This document shows, piece by piece, positions 17,083 through 25,052 of a DNA stretch of 64,000 bases; positions within the stretch are counted from its first letter, which is position 1; each line of letters opens with the position of its first letter. The notes beneath the pieces are model-generated. The model made no database searches. It saw only the letters and a list, made by a program, of their open reading frames with translations, and had not been told where the DNA came from. The DNA is from Thiovibrio sp964588325 (GTDB lineage: Bacteria > Desulfobacterota > Desulfobulbia > Desulfobulbales > Desulfurivibrionaceae): positions 1-64,000 of the forward strand of contig CAZPOR010000013.1 in assembly GCA_964588325.1 (NCBI GenBank), written 5' to 3'. The translations under genes and the position numbers were made by a program.

Positions 17083-17707
17083 GACGAAATTCCTTTTTCA
17101 CCTGCGCCACGAATGCTTCCAAAACTCCAAGCCCGGCATCCTGACTTTTTTCCGGATGAAACTGCACCCCGAAGATATTTCCTCGTTCCACCGCAACAGT
17201 AACAGGGGCATGGCCAAAATCAATGGTGGCAACAGAATTCTCTAGATTGTCACAAAGAAAATGGTAGCTGTGGACAAAATAAAAAGCGGCCTTCGCCGTT
17301 ATATGGAGAAAAAGAGTGGAAGATTCCGTTGGCTGCACATCACACCAGCCGATATTGGGAACCCGTTCTCCTGATTTTGGCGCAAGATGTACAACACGTC
17401 CCGGAATCAGCCCCAATCCTTTGTGAAGGCCAAACTCTTCGCTCTCGTCTGCCAACAATTGCATTCCAAGACAGATGCCAAGAATCGGCGTATTCTTTGC
17501 CGCTGCGGCACGAATTGGCTCTTCCAGCTTCCGGCGCTGCAAGCTCTCCATGCCGTCTGCAAAAGCTCCCACCCCCGGAAGCACTAATCCTTCTGCGGAA
17601 GCGATAATATCGGGATCACAAGAAATCGTTACCGTTTCCCCAAGATGTCGAAAAGCGGCTACTACCGACCCTAGATTTGCTAGGTTGCTGTCAACAATGA
17701 CAATCAT
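17072..17707 (-). CDS. HisH-type glutamine amidotransferase for sugar amidation
   Basis: Class I glutaminase of 211 residues that would release ammonia from glutamine for the HisF-PseA fusion partner. The nucleophile Cys is in GICLGMQ, and the catalytic His and Glu are in FHPEKS near residue 190. The start at 17707 gives MIVIVDSNLANLGS, normal for HisH. It overlaps the downstream fusion gene by 11 bases, which implies coupling. It is a paralogue of histidine-pathway HisH; the true histidine enzyme in this window is the separate fused protein at 42986-44578. The role in acetamidino sugar synthesis is inferred from context. Confidence 0.88.
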   Translation of the reverse strand: MIVIVDSNLANLGSVVAAFRHLGETVTISCDPDIIASAEGLVLPGVGAFADGMESLQRRKLEEPIRAAAAKNTPILGICLGMQLLADESEEFGLHKGLGLIPGRVVHLAPKSGERVPNIGWCDVQPTESSTLFLHITAKAAFYFVHSYHFLCDNLENSVATIDFGHAPVTVAVERGNIFGVQFHPEKSQDAGLGVLEAFVAQVKKEFRHAS

Positions 17708-17757
17708 GCGTCCTCCGGCTTCCACTTAAAGGCAGTCATGCTCAATTGGATAATTCG

Positions 17758-18453
17758 TCAACTTTCGTGCACACACAACGCCTCATGCATCGCTTCCGCC
17801 GTCAACCAATCCTCCGGCGTATCGATGTCCTGCACCAGCCGACGTGGCAACACCACCGCCCGAGCATCCGACGCGTATATCCTCTTATCCTTCCGAAATC
17901 GAACCGCATCGAGCCAGTAAAACTGGCCCGCATCATGGTATGCCTCGGGCAGGTCATTGGAACGGGTCAGCTCATGTTCCGGCCACAGCATAGCCAGCCT
18001 GCCGTCCGGGCCGATGGTCAGAGCGCGGAATGGCGAAGCGGGGTAGCTGGCCACAGGGAAAACCGAGGCAGCGCCGGTTCGACGCAACAACTCATACCCT
18101 TGCCGCAAGAAGCTGGCTTGCACAAAGGGGGCAGTGGCATACAGGCAACACACCAACTCCGGCTCCTGCCCCTCGCCTGCCAGCCAATCCAAAGCATGAA
18201 GCACCACCTCGGCAGTGGGGGTAAAATCATCGGCCAATCCGGCCGGTCGGACAAAGGGGGTCTCTGCTCCGTACTGTCTGGCTACATCAGCAATCTCCTC
18301 CGAATCGGTGGAGACAATGATCCGAAAAAAAAGCCCCGAAGCCTCGGCCGCTTGTATAGACCAGGCAATCATGGGCTGGCCGGCAAATGGCCTGATGTTT
18401 TTGCCCGGTATCCGCTTGCTGCCGCCACGGGCCGGAATGATCGCAATGTTCAT
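17758..18453 (-). CDS. pseF: pseudaminic acid cytidylyltransferase PseF
   Basis: Activates pseudaminic acid with CTP to CMP-pseudaminic acid, the donor used by Maf. The 231-residue protein opens with the nucleotide-binding motif IIPARGGSKRIPGKNI shared by CMP-sialic acid synthetases, and the later YHDAGQFYW and DIDTPEDW motifs are characteristic of the PseF group. The start at 18453 overlaps the pseI stop by 4 bases (ATGA). A 50-base gap separates it from the hisH-type gene downstream. Confidence 0.93.
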   Translation of the reverse strand: MNIAIIPARGGSKRIPGKNIRPFAGQPMIAWSIQAAEASGLFFRIIVSTDSEEIADVARQYGAETPFVRPAGLADDFTPTAEVVLHALDWLAGEGQEPELVCCLYATAPFVQASFLRQGYELLRRTGAASVFPVASYPASPFRALTIGPDGRLAMLWPEHELTRSNDLPEAYHDAGQFYWLDAVRFRKDKRIYASDARAVVLPRRLVQDIDTPEDWLTAEAMHEALCVHES

Positions 18454-19505
18454 GACAAACCTCCGATCAACTCCCAATCAAGCGGCGTTCCCTTGTTAAT
18501 GTCTCGGCTGGCCGGGCGGCCCAGAACCATGGGAAGATACCTGGGCGGAAGGCCGTACCCTGGCCGAATGGAACGGACGTTATGAGGGCCAAGAAGCTCT
18601 CCCGCCCGAACATCTTCCACCACAAAGAGGGAGCGCCGGAATGCCTTGCTCTTTTCCTCAGCAGCAGACAGTTCATAACAAACCCGGCCTATGGCCTGCT
18701 CGGTCTCACGTACCGCCGCCACCATAGCAGCAAACTCCTGTGGCTCCAGAGAAAAAACGCTATCCGGTCCGCCGGCTGCCCGACCCATGGTGAAATGCTT
18801 CTCGATAATGCATGCGCCAAGGCTCACCGCCGCCACCGGCGCGACAATCCCTGTAGTGTGATCGGACAACCCGGCTGCTACCCCGAAAGCCTCAGCCAGG
18901 TGGGGGATGGTGCGCAGGTTCATTTCCATCGCTGATGCGGGATAGGCGCTGGTGCACTTGAGCAGGGCAATACCTCCCGCACCGGCCCGCCGCAGGGTGA
19001 CGACCGCCTCGTCGATCTCGGCCAGGCTGGCCATGCCGGTGGACATGATCACCGGCTTGCCGGTGGCCCCGATCCGTTCCAGCAAGGCCAAGTCCACCAA
19101 TTCGAAAGAGGCGACCTTGTGGGCTGGCACGCCCATTTCCTCCAGAAACTCCACCGCCGTCGCGTCAAATGGCGTGGAAAAAAGGGCGATCCCCAGTTGA
19201 TCGGCGATCTGTTTGAGGCGCGGCTGCCATTCCCAGGGGGTATATGCCTCCTGGTACAAGTCATACAGGGTACGCCCCTCCCAGATGGTTCCCTTGATCC
19301 GAAAGTATTGGTTATCGCAGGGAATGGTGATGGTGTCCGGTGTGTAGGTCTGAAGCTTCACCGCATCGGCGCCGGCCACTGCGGCCGCCTCAATGATACG
19401 CGCCGCCTGGTCAAAGTCCTGACCATGGTTGGCACTCATCTCGGCGATGATGTAGACTGGATTCCCAGGACCGATTACCCGGCCATTGATGACAATCTCA
19501 CTCAT
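18450..19505 (-). CDS. pseI: pseudaminic acid synthase PseI
   Basis: Condenses 2,4-diacetamido-2,4,6-trideoxy-L-altrose with phosphoenolpyruvate to give pseudaminic acid. The 351-residue protein shows the NeuB-type barrel (IIAEMSANHGQDFD, residues 19-32; CTSAYPA; GLSDHTTG; EKHFT) followed by a C-terminal SAF antifreeze-like domain from about residue 285. The SANHG and GLSDHT motifs are typical for the pseudaminic rather than legionaminic branch. The start at 19505 overlaps the end of the pseG-pseH gene. Confidence 0.93.
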   Translation of the reverse strand: MSEIVINGRVIGPGNPVYIIAEMSANHGQDFDQAARIIEAAAVAGADAVKLQTYTPDTITIPCDNQYFRIKGTIWEGRTLYDLYQEAYTPWEWQPRLKQIADQLGIALFSTPFDATAVEFLEEMGVPAHKVASFELVDLALLERIGATGKPVIMSTGMASLAEIDEAVVTLRRAGAGGIALLKCTSAYPASAMEMNLRTIPHLAEAFGVAAGLSDHTTGIVAPVAAVSLGACIIEKHFTMGRAAGGPDSVFSLEPQEFAAMVAAVRETEQAIGRVCYELSAAEEKSKAFRRSLFVVEDVRAGELLGPHNVRSIRPGYGLPPRYLPMVLGRPASRDINKGTPLDWELIGGLS

Positions 19506-21021
19506 GTCGATTCCTTTCCAATCGCAACAACACCGTTGGGATGCCAAGATGTTCGTTCTCTCCCTCCGCCACAAAGCCTGCCTTGATAAAGGCCGCCAAC
19601 GAAGCGTGATTCTCGGCCTTGACCAGGGCAATGATGCTTTCCATCCCCTGTTCCCCTCGAAACAACTTGGCACAGGCTGCGCTGATCACAATACTTCCCA
19701 TTCCCTGACCACGAAGGTCTGGGGCCAAGTTCACCGAAATTTCCGCGCTTTCCGCACCAAGATCAAAGCGCACCATGCCTGCCTGGCCGCCACCGGCAAG
19801 GGATACAAGCCACAGGCGGCAGTCCGGATCAGCAAATTTCGCGGAAAGCCATTCTTGATGTTCCTTCGGACCGATGAATTCAGAACAGAATGAATTCTTG
19901 CGAGTATCCTGATCATTAGCCCACCGGAGCAGCAATTCTTCGTCCACCCAACCCGCCGGGCGCAAATGCACCCTCTTGGCCAATAAAGCTGAGACCACCC
20001 TCTCCGCGCCCCGGCCGTCCACCAGCTCGCGGCCCTTTGCCGCTTGGTCCCGAAGTTGCCCGCCATCACACAAAAATTCCCGCAACCGGCTGGCCAGCTT
20101 ATCAGAGGCAATAATGTCGTACCAGCCCAGGGTCAGGGCCATCCCATGCTCTGCAAACTTATTGGCGTTGGCCTCCTGGTTATCGGCCGTGATAAGGGTA
20201 ACAAACGGTGTGCCCGCACAGGCCAGCTCGTAGGTGGTTATACCGGCTGCAGTCACGGCCGCATCTGCCCAGCGGATCAGGACGGCCATGTCTGCCACAT
20301 CACGCGCCAACTCGCACCGGAACGGCAAGCCTGCTACAAGCGCCCCTAACCCATTGGCATGAGAATTAGCCGGCCCAAGCACCACCTTCACCTCAATATC
20401 CTCGAACCCGCTGAGTGCCAAGGCGGTCAGAACTTTGGCAGTCACATTGTGTTCATCTCCGCCGCCCATGGTGATCAAGAGCCGTTGGGCCGAATCCGGC
20501 AAGGACCGCTCTTCGCCCAAACACCGAAACTCCCGCCGAAGCAGGGCATAACGCGGCCCCAGTAACATGACGGCTCCTGGGGAGCACTGATAGGCAAGAC
20601 TTGGCGCATAGAGATTCTGATTGAGCAACACCTCGCAGTGGTACTCGGGAATCTGCCCTAAATCATCGATCACCAAAAGCTGCCAGCCAGCATCCCGCAT
20701 AGCCTGCTGATAGCCACAGTCAAAATGGTAACCGTCCAACACCATCCAACCTAAAGCGCCATACCGATTCAACTGTTTGCCAGCCAAGCAACGCATGGCG
20801 GCAAGGTCCGCTGGGTCTGGATGCCTGTCGGCCAGATCAATCAAGCCAGCCTCCTCTTCGCATTCTATCCGTTGCCGTAACGCTTCCGGCTCGATTCGCC
20901 CCACGAAAAGCACCTCGCCGCCCCGATCACGCCACGCCTCTGCCAAGGCCAGACAACGCATGACATGGCCGGTGCCCATAATGCTGTCCGCGTCCGCCCG
21001 GATCATCAGCCTGCCAATCAT
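19498..21021 (-). CDS. PseG hydrolase fused to PseH acetyltransferase
   Basis: A bifunctional 507-residue protein. Residues 1-335 are PseG, the UDP-sugar hydrolase that releases 2,4-diacetamido-2,4,6-trideoxy-L-altrose (motifs IRADADSIMGTGHVMRC at the N-terminus, MGGGDEHN in the middle, a GT-B-like fold). Residues about 345-505 are a GNAT acetyltransferase equivalent to PseH (LRWANDQDTRKNSF, then GQGMGS acetyl-CoA loop), which N-acetylates the 4-amino group just before PseG acts. Fusion links two consecutive steps. The start overlaps the pseC stop by 4 bases. Separate pseG and pseH genes are common elsewhere; no other copy is seen here. Confidence 0.9.
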   Translation of the reverse strand: MIGRLMIRADADSIMGTGHVMRCLALAEAWRDRGGEVLFVGRIEPEALRQRIECEEEAGLIDLADRHPDPADLAAMRCLAGKQLNRYGALGWMVLDGYHFDCGYQQAMRDAGWQLLVIDDLGQIPEYHCEVLLNQNLYAPSLAYQCSPGAVMLLGPRYALLRREFRCLGEERSLPDSAQRLLITMGGGDEHNVTAKVLTALALSGFEDIEVKVVLGPANSHANGLGALVAGLPFRCELARDVADMAVLIRWADAAVTAAGITTYELACAGTPFVTLITADNQEANANKFAEHGMALTLGWYDIIASDKLASRLREFLCDGGQLRDQAAKGRELVDGRGAERVVSALLAKRVHLRPAGWVDEELLLRWANDQDTRKNSFCSEFIGPKEHQEWLSAKFADPDCRLWLVSLAGGGQAGMVRFDLGAESAEISVNLAPDLRGQGMGSIVISAACAKLFRGEQGMESIIALVKAENHASLAAFIKAGFVAEGENEHLGIPTVLLRLERNRHE

Positions 21022-22199
21022 GCACCCAACTCCCGACGCAGGGCATGTACCACCCTGACCACATCGTTTTTGTCCATCCCTTGGTGCAGAGGCAGGGTCA
21101 CAATGGATTCGTAGGCCGCCTCGGCATGGGGACAAAGTCCCGGGGCTGTTAGGAAGGTATCCCTGTAATAAGGATGCAGATGCACCGGCAGATAGTGGAC
21201 ATTGACCCCGATCCCCTGCTGCCGCAACCCAGCAAAAATCTGGCCACGCGCCCCGCTGTCGTCCAGCCGCACTACATAGAGGTGGTAGGCATGCATATTC
21301 CCCGGTCGCGCTATCAATGGGTGCACCCCCTCGACATTGGCCACGGCCGCATCGTAGGCAGCGGCCAATGCACGCCGTTTATCCAACCAGCCAGGCAATT
21401 TTGCCAGCTGACTTGTTCCCAGAGCGGCTTGCAGGTCGGTGATCCGGTAATTATAGCCCAGTTCAATCATCTGGTAAGCCCAGGTGTTGGCTGCCTCGCG
21501 CTGGCGATGGTCGGTGTCGATACCATGGTTGCGAAAACGCCGCATCCTGCTGGCAAGAATCTCGTCATCCGTGACCACCATGCCGCCTTCGCCGGTGGTG
21601 ATGTGCTTGACCGGGTGAAAGCTGAAAATGGTCAAATCGGCCAGTCTGCCCACCGATCTGCCCTTGTACGATCCCCCCAGACTGTGACAGGCGTCCGCCA
21701 CCAGGACAAGGTCATGGGCTTTGGCAAGATCATGAAGCGCATCGTAATCGCAAGGCTGCCCCGCATAGTCCACAGCAATGATAGCGCGGGTATGGGGGGT
21801 AATTTTTCGCGCCACATCCGCCGGACCGATGAGCAGGGTGTCCGGCTCCACGTCGGCGAACACCGGGGTGCCGCCTTGGTAGACCACGCAATTTGCCGTG
21901 GCTGCAAAGGTCATGGCCGGGACGATCACCTCGTCCCCAGGTCCGATGCCAATTGCATGCATGGCCGCATGCAATGCGGCCGTGCCGCTCGATACTGCCA
22001 CCCCATAGCGGCAACCGACGAATGCGCAAACCGCCGCCTCGAAACCACCCACCCTCGGGCCTGTGGTCAGCCAGTCGGAGCGGAGGGCCTCCACCACCGC
22101 CTCGATGTCGTCCTCATCGATCCGCTGTCTGCCATAAGGCAGGAAGGGTAACGGCTCCACCGCAGCAGAAGGCATGAATGTTTCCAGGGGTTGTTTCAT
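21018..22199 (-). CDS. pseC: PseC aminotransferase
   Basis: PLP-dependent transaminase that converts the 4-keto product of PseB to UDP-4-amino-4,6-dideoxy-N-acetyl-L-altrosamine. The 393-residue protein is a DegT/DnrJ/EryC1 family member with the PLP lysine in FHPVKHITTGEGG and the upstream VADACHSLGG motif. The start at 22199 (MKQPLETFMPS) was chosen because the sequence ahead of it is low-quality read-through over the pseB tail; it lies 22 bases after the pseB stop. No strong ribosome site is visible, which fits translational coupling to pseB. Confidence 0.92.
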   Translation of the reverse strand: MKQPLETFMPSAAVEPLPFLPYGRQRIDEDDIEAVVEALRSDWLTTGPRVGGFEAAVCAFVGCRYGVAVSSGTAALHAAMHAIGIGPGDEVIVPAMTFAATANCVVYQGGTPVFADVEPDTLLIGPADVARKITPHTRAIIAVDYAGQPCDYDALHDLAKAHDLVLVADACHSLGGSYKGRSVGRLADLTIFSFHPVKHITTGEGGMVVTDDEILASRMRRFRNHGIDTDHRQREAANTWAYQMIELGYNYRITDLQAALGTSQLAKLPGWLDKRRALAAAYDAAVANVEGVHPLIARPGNMHAYHLYVVRLDDSGARGQIFAGLRQQGIGVNVHYLPVHLHPYYRDTFLTAPGLCPHAEAAYESIVTLPLHQGMDKNDVVRVVHALRRELGA

Positions 22200-22221
22200 C
22201 AGAACACCCGTTGACCGCGAC

Positions 22222-23529
22222 TCACGCCACCGCACGCACAGGGGCATCATGCCCCGCTGCCCGCGCTTCTGCCCGCGCTTCTGCCCGCGCTTCTTCTCCA
22301 GCCTCATCTCCGAACACAATATGCCGCAGTTCCTCCACGCCCATCCACTGGTCGTTCTGATCGCTGGTATAAACAAAACTCTCGGGCATTTTTACCGCCT
22401 CAACGTAATTCTGTCGCATCCACCATGAATGGCTGGGCATGATCACATACATTCCCTTGTACTTGTATGTATTGCGACCTTCGTCCTCACCGGTGAGGGC
22501 CTCGTGCAGCTTTTCGCCCTCTCGAATCCCGATATGCTTAACCTCGCATTCCGGAGCAATGGCCTCTGCCAAGTCCATAATCCGCATACTGGGAATATTC
22601 GGCACAAAGATTTCCCCCCCTTCCATGTACCGGAACCCCTGAAGAACCAATTCCACAGCATGATCAAGGGTGATCCAGAAACGTGTCATCCGTTCATCGG
22701 TAATGGTGATCGTCCCACTTTCCTTCTGCTGCAGGAAAAGGGGAATAACACTTCCCCGACTACCGATGACGTTGCCGTACCGCACACAGGCAAAACGCGT
22801 CCCGTCGACGCCAGCATAGGCGTTGCCTTGCACGAAGAGCTTATCGGAACAGAGCTTGGTGGCGCCGTACAGATTTACCGGATTAACCGCCTTATCCGTA
22901 GACAGAGCGATCACCTTTTTGACCCCGGCGTCAATGGCCGCGTTGATCACATTCTGGGCGCCGTGAACATTGGTCTTCACCGCCTCAAAGGGATTGTACT
23001 CGCAGGCCGGCACCTGTTTAAGAGCTGCGGCATGAACCACCATGTCCACCCCACGCATGGCGCGCAGCAGTCGTTCTCCGTCACGGACATCGCCGATAAG
23101 GAAACGCAGCCGCTGGTCATCCTTGAACTCGATGCGCATCTCGTGCTGCTTGAGTTCGTCGCGGCTATAAATACGAATGGCCTTGGGATTGAGCCGATCC
23201 AAGAGGTAATGACAGAAATGCTTGCCGAATGATCCCGTGCCGCCGGTGACCAGGATCGTCTTATCTGACCAGTCGATGTCCGGACGATCCAAATCAGGAG
23301 CCCTGAAGATTTCCCTTACCGAATCAATGCTTCGCTTCTGCTTATACACATACTCCTTGATCTGCGAGAACTTCTCTACATCCTGCTTTGAGTAGCGCCG
23401 TTGACCGCCATTTGTTCTTTCCGGAGTCACAAAATCCGCAAACTCCTTCTGCCAATATCTGATGGTGGAAACAGGAACTCCCAACTCCAAACCGATCTCC
23501 TTGATTCTGTATTTCATGGCATGCCTCAT
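22222..23529 (-). CDS. pseB: MerR-type HTH fused to PseB dehydratase
   Basis: First enzyme of pseudaminic acid synthesis: UDP-GlcNAc 5-inverting 4,6-dehydratase. Residues about 83-405 are the SDR-fold PseB, with NAD(P) loop GGTGSFG at 96-102, STDKAVNPVN and YGATK. Residues 5-75 are a separate MerR-family winged helix-turn-helix (MKYRIKEIGLELGVPVSTIRYW, GGQRRYSKQDVEKF), absent from standard PseB proteins. Length is 435 versus about 330 for the enzyme alone. The C-terminal tail is an Ala/Glu/Arg run made by a 12-base tandem repeat. It is the first gene of the operon, so a DNA-binding enzyme could regulate its own pathway. Start is ATG at 23529 or 23517. The frame is uninterrupted. Confidence 0.93.
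   Translation of the reverse strand: MRHAMKYRIKEIGLELGVPVSTIRYWQKEFADFVTPERTNGGQRRYSKQDVEKFSQIKEYVYKQKRSIDSVREIFRAPDLDRPDIDWSDKTILVTGGTGSFGKHFCHYLLDRLNPKAIRIYSRDELKQHEMRIEFKDDQRLRFLIGDVRDGERLLRAMRGVDMVVHAAALKQVPACEYNPFEAVKTNVHGAQNVINAAIDAGVKKVIALSTDKAVNPVNLYGATKLCSDKLFVQGNAYAGVDGTRFACVRYGNVIGSRGSVIPLFLQQKESGTITITDERMTRFWITLDHAVELVLQGFRYMEGGEIFVPNIPSMRIMDLAEAIAPECEVKHIGIREGEKLHEALTGEDEGRNTYKYKGMYVIMPSHSWWMRQNYVEAVKMPESFVYTSDQNDQWMGVEELRHIVFGDEAGEEARAEARAEARAAGHDAPVRAVA
22257..22292. repeat. 12-bp tandem repeat, three units, in pseB 3' end
   Basis: The unit CTGCCCGCGCTT occurs three times in a row (plus-strand reading) and a partial fourth follows. In frame it encodes the AEAR repeats of the PseB tail. 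Slippage here would lengthen or shorten the tail by four residues without breaking the frame. Confidence 0.85.
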
Positions 23530-23945
23530 TTGTTTTGGAAAACAGCTTCACTGGTCAACTGGCATTATTTCCCTTTGTGTTGATCGTATCGACCGGGCAA
23601 CAAAAAAGATAAACTAAAATATTCAGCACACTTTATGTTTTACCCTAAGCAAAAAAGATGCCATCCAAAAAAAATATTTCCCATGACCAAATTTCCGGTA
23701 AAAAGGCCATCCTTCTGGCAAAGCACATATTTGCCCCCATGCGAAAACTGATTTTCTCAAGAAAAACCGTCAACATTCTGACGGGGGGGGCATTCCCCCA
23801 ACGCAACGCACATGAAACTTTATTGCCACGACCCTGTCTCGCACTGGACAAATGGTTAATTTTTTGAAATAATAAAAGAGAACAATTTTGCGGGGAGGAA
23901 AACAACCAGAACCTTTACCATCATCCGTGCAGGAGGGAGGATAAC
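23530..23945. other. divergent intergenic region upstream of pseB
   Basis: An AT-rich region of about 415 bases between pseB (minus) and a small plus-strand gene. It should hold the promoter of the glycosylation operon and any operator for the MerR-type domain of PseB. The decamer ATCTTTTTTG occurs twice in the same direction on the minus strand (around 23605 and 23652). A G-run/C-run pair around 23783-23800 could form a short hairpin. No clear MerR-style spaced dyad is evident by eye. Confidence 0.5.
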
Positions 23946-24263
23946 ATGGCACCGGAAATCACCTCTGCGATTCAGACTGCCCCACCTTCTTCCGCCTCCA
24001 CAGGTTTTTCCAGAGTAAACACCTCCGAGAGTCAAAGAGCCTCTCGGAATTTGCGGCAGGCACAGAAAGAACGCCAGGACGCGGCGCAAAGAACTCAGGA
24101 TGCCAGGGCCGAGGAACAACAGGCTCAAAAAAACCTACAGGCAGCCCAAGCTGAAGAACGGCGGGCAGCAGAGAAAGTTGACTTGGCCCAGGCTGAGCGC
24201 CAAAAAGCTATCCGTCCCACCCCAGCACAGACAAGCGGAAAAATAATCAACGTATTGGTTTGA
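23946..24263 (+). CDS. small predicted coiled-coil protein
   Basis: A 105-residue protein of no recognised family. Residues 1-25 are Ser/Pro-rich; residues 30-90 are a highly charged Ala/Glu/Gln/Arg helix with heptad-like spacing, predicted coiled coil; the end is hydrophobic (IINVLV). No signal peptide or membrane segment. A strong GGAGGGAGG ribosome site precedes the ATG, supporting a real gene. It is divergent from the pseB operon and upstream of a toxin-antitoxin pair. Function unknown; a flagellar or cell-envelope linkage would be guesswork. Confidence 0.65.
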   Translation: MAPEITSAIQTAPPSSASTGFSRVNTSESQRASRNLRQAQKERQDAAQRTQDARAEEQQAQKNLQAAQAEERRAAEKVDLAQAERQKAIRPTPAQTSGKIINVLV

Positions 24264-24421
24264 TAGCGTTATTTCTCACCTGAACGGATTACGCACCAAA
24301 CTTTCGCCTTTCCAGCACCCCATCGACCCGGCAAATACCTCTGCCTGTATTGTTGTTGAATTCCGACCAGGACTAGACTAGACTAAGTGTAAATTTGCAG
24401 ACTTCTAATGAGGAGAAAGTC

Positions 24422-24661
24422 ATGCGCAATGTCAATATTCACGAAGCCAAAACACATTTCTCGAAATTGGTCGATACAGCCATGCATGGAGAGGAAATCA
24501 TCATCGCAAAGGCTGGAAAACCGGCAGCTCGTTTGGTTCCGCTTCGCGAGACGGGACGGAAAATTCGCTTTGGACTGATGCAGGGTGAGGTGGAGATCGC
24601 CAAAGATTTTGATGCCCCCCTGCCCGAAGATGTCTTGGCTAGCTTTGAAGGCGCCAAATGA
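24422..24661 (+). CDS. Phd/YefM-type antitoxin
   Basis: A 79-residue antitoxin whose first 55 residues match the Phd/YefM fold (MRNVNIHEAKTHFSKLVD, then GKPAARLVPL). Such proteins neutralise the cognate toxin and repress their own promoter. The start at 24422 was selected because of the GAGGAG ribosome site; an in-frame ATG lies 27 bases upstream. It overlaps the PIN toxin gene by 4 bases (ATGA). The C-terminal 25 residues would wrap the toxin. Confidence 0.9.
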   Translation: MRNVNIHEAKTHFSKLVDTAMHGEEIIIAKAGKPAARLVPLRETGRKIRFGLMQGEVEIAKDFDAPLPEDVLASFEGAK

Positions 24662-25035
24662 GGTTGCTGCTCGATACACATGTGCTGCTCTGGGTTATGA
24701 CTGACGATACCGCCCTTTCGCAGACGGCAAGAGATACAATCAACAAAGCAACGGTGGTCTATGCCAGTGCGGTGTCCATATGGGAAGTCAGTATCAAAGC
24801 AGCATTAGGCAAGCTCCAGATCAACCAGGACCGATTCATGAAGGCACTCCCTGCAACCGGTTTTGAACCATTATCCATAACGTGGGAGCATGCCGATGCA
24901 GTACACCGTCTTCCCCCCATCCACCGCGATCCTTTTGACCGGATGCTGATCGCCCAAGCAGTCAGCGAACCGCTCAACCTCATGACAGCCGACAAGACAC
25001 TTGTCCGATATTCGGAGCTAGTTCTTTTCGTGTGA
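24658..25035 (+). CDS. PIN-domain toxin (VapC-like)
   Basis: Second PIN-type RNase toxin of the window, 125 residues. Metal-binding acids expected of the family are present: D6 (LLLDTHVLLW), E43 (SIWEVSIKAA), D91/D94 (RDPFDRMLIAQA) and D112 (TADKTL). The HVLLW and RDPFDR motifs place it in the subgroup usually paired with Phd-like antitoxins, as here. Complete, so probably active. It ends 18 bases before the convergent tatC remnant. Confidence 0.92.
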   Translation: MRLLLDTHVLLWVMTDDTALSQTARDTINKATVVYASAVSIWEVSIKAALGKLQINQDRFMKALPATGFEPLSITWEHADAVHRLPPIHRDPFDRMLIAQAVSEPLNLMTADKTLVRYSELVLFV

Positions 25036-25052
25036 AAAAACCAGTGGCACGC

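Noticed and set aside
23783..23800. G-run followed by C-run near pseB as a phase-variable tract
   Set aside because: The tract is intergenic and not placed inside a coding frame or between promoter boxes that I can identify.
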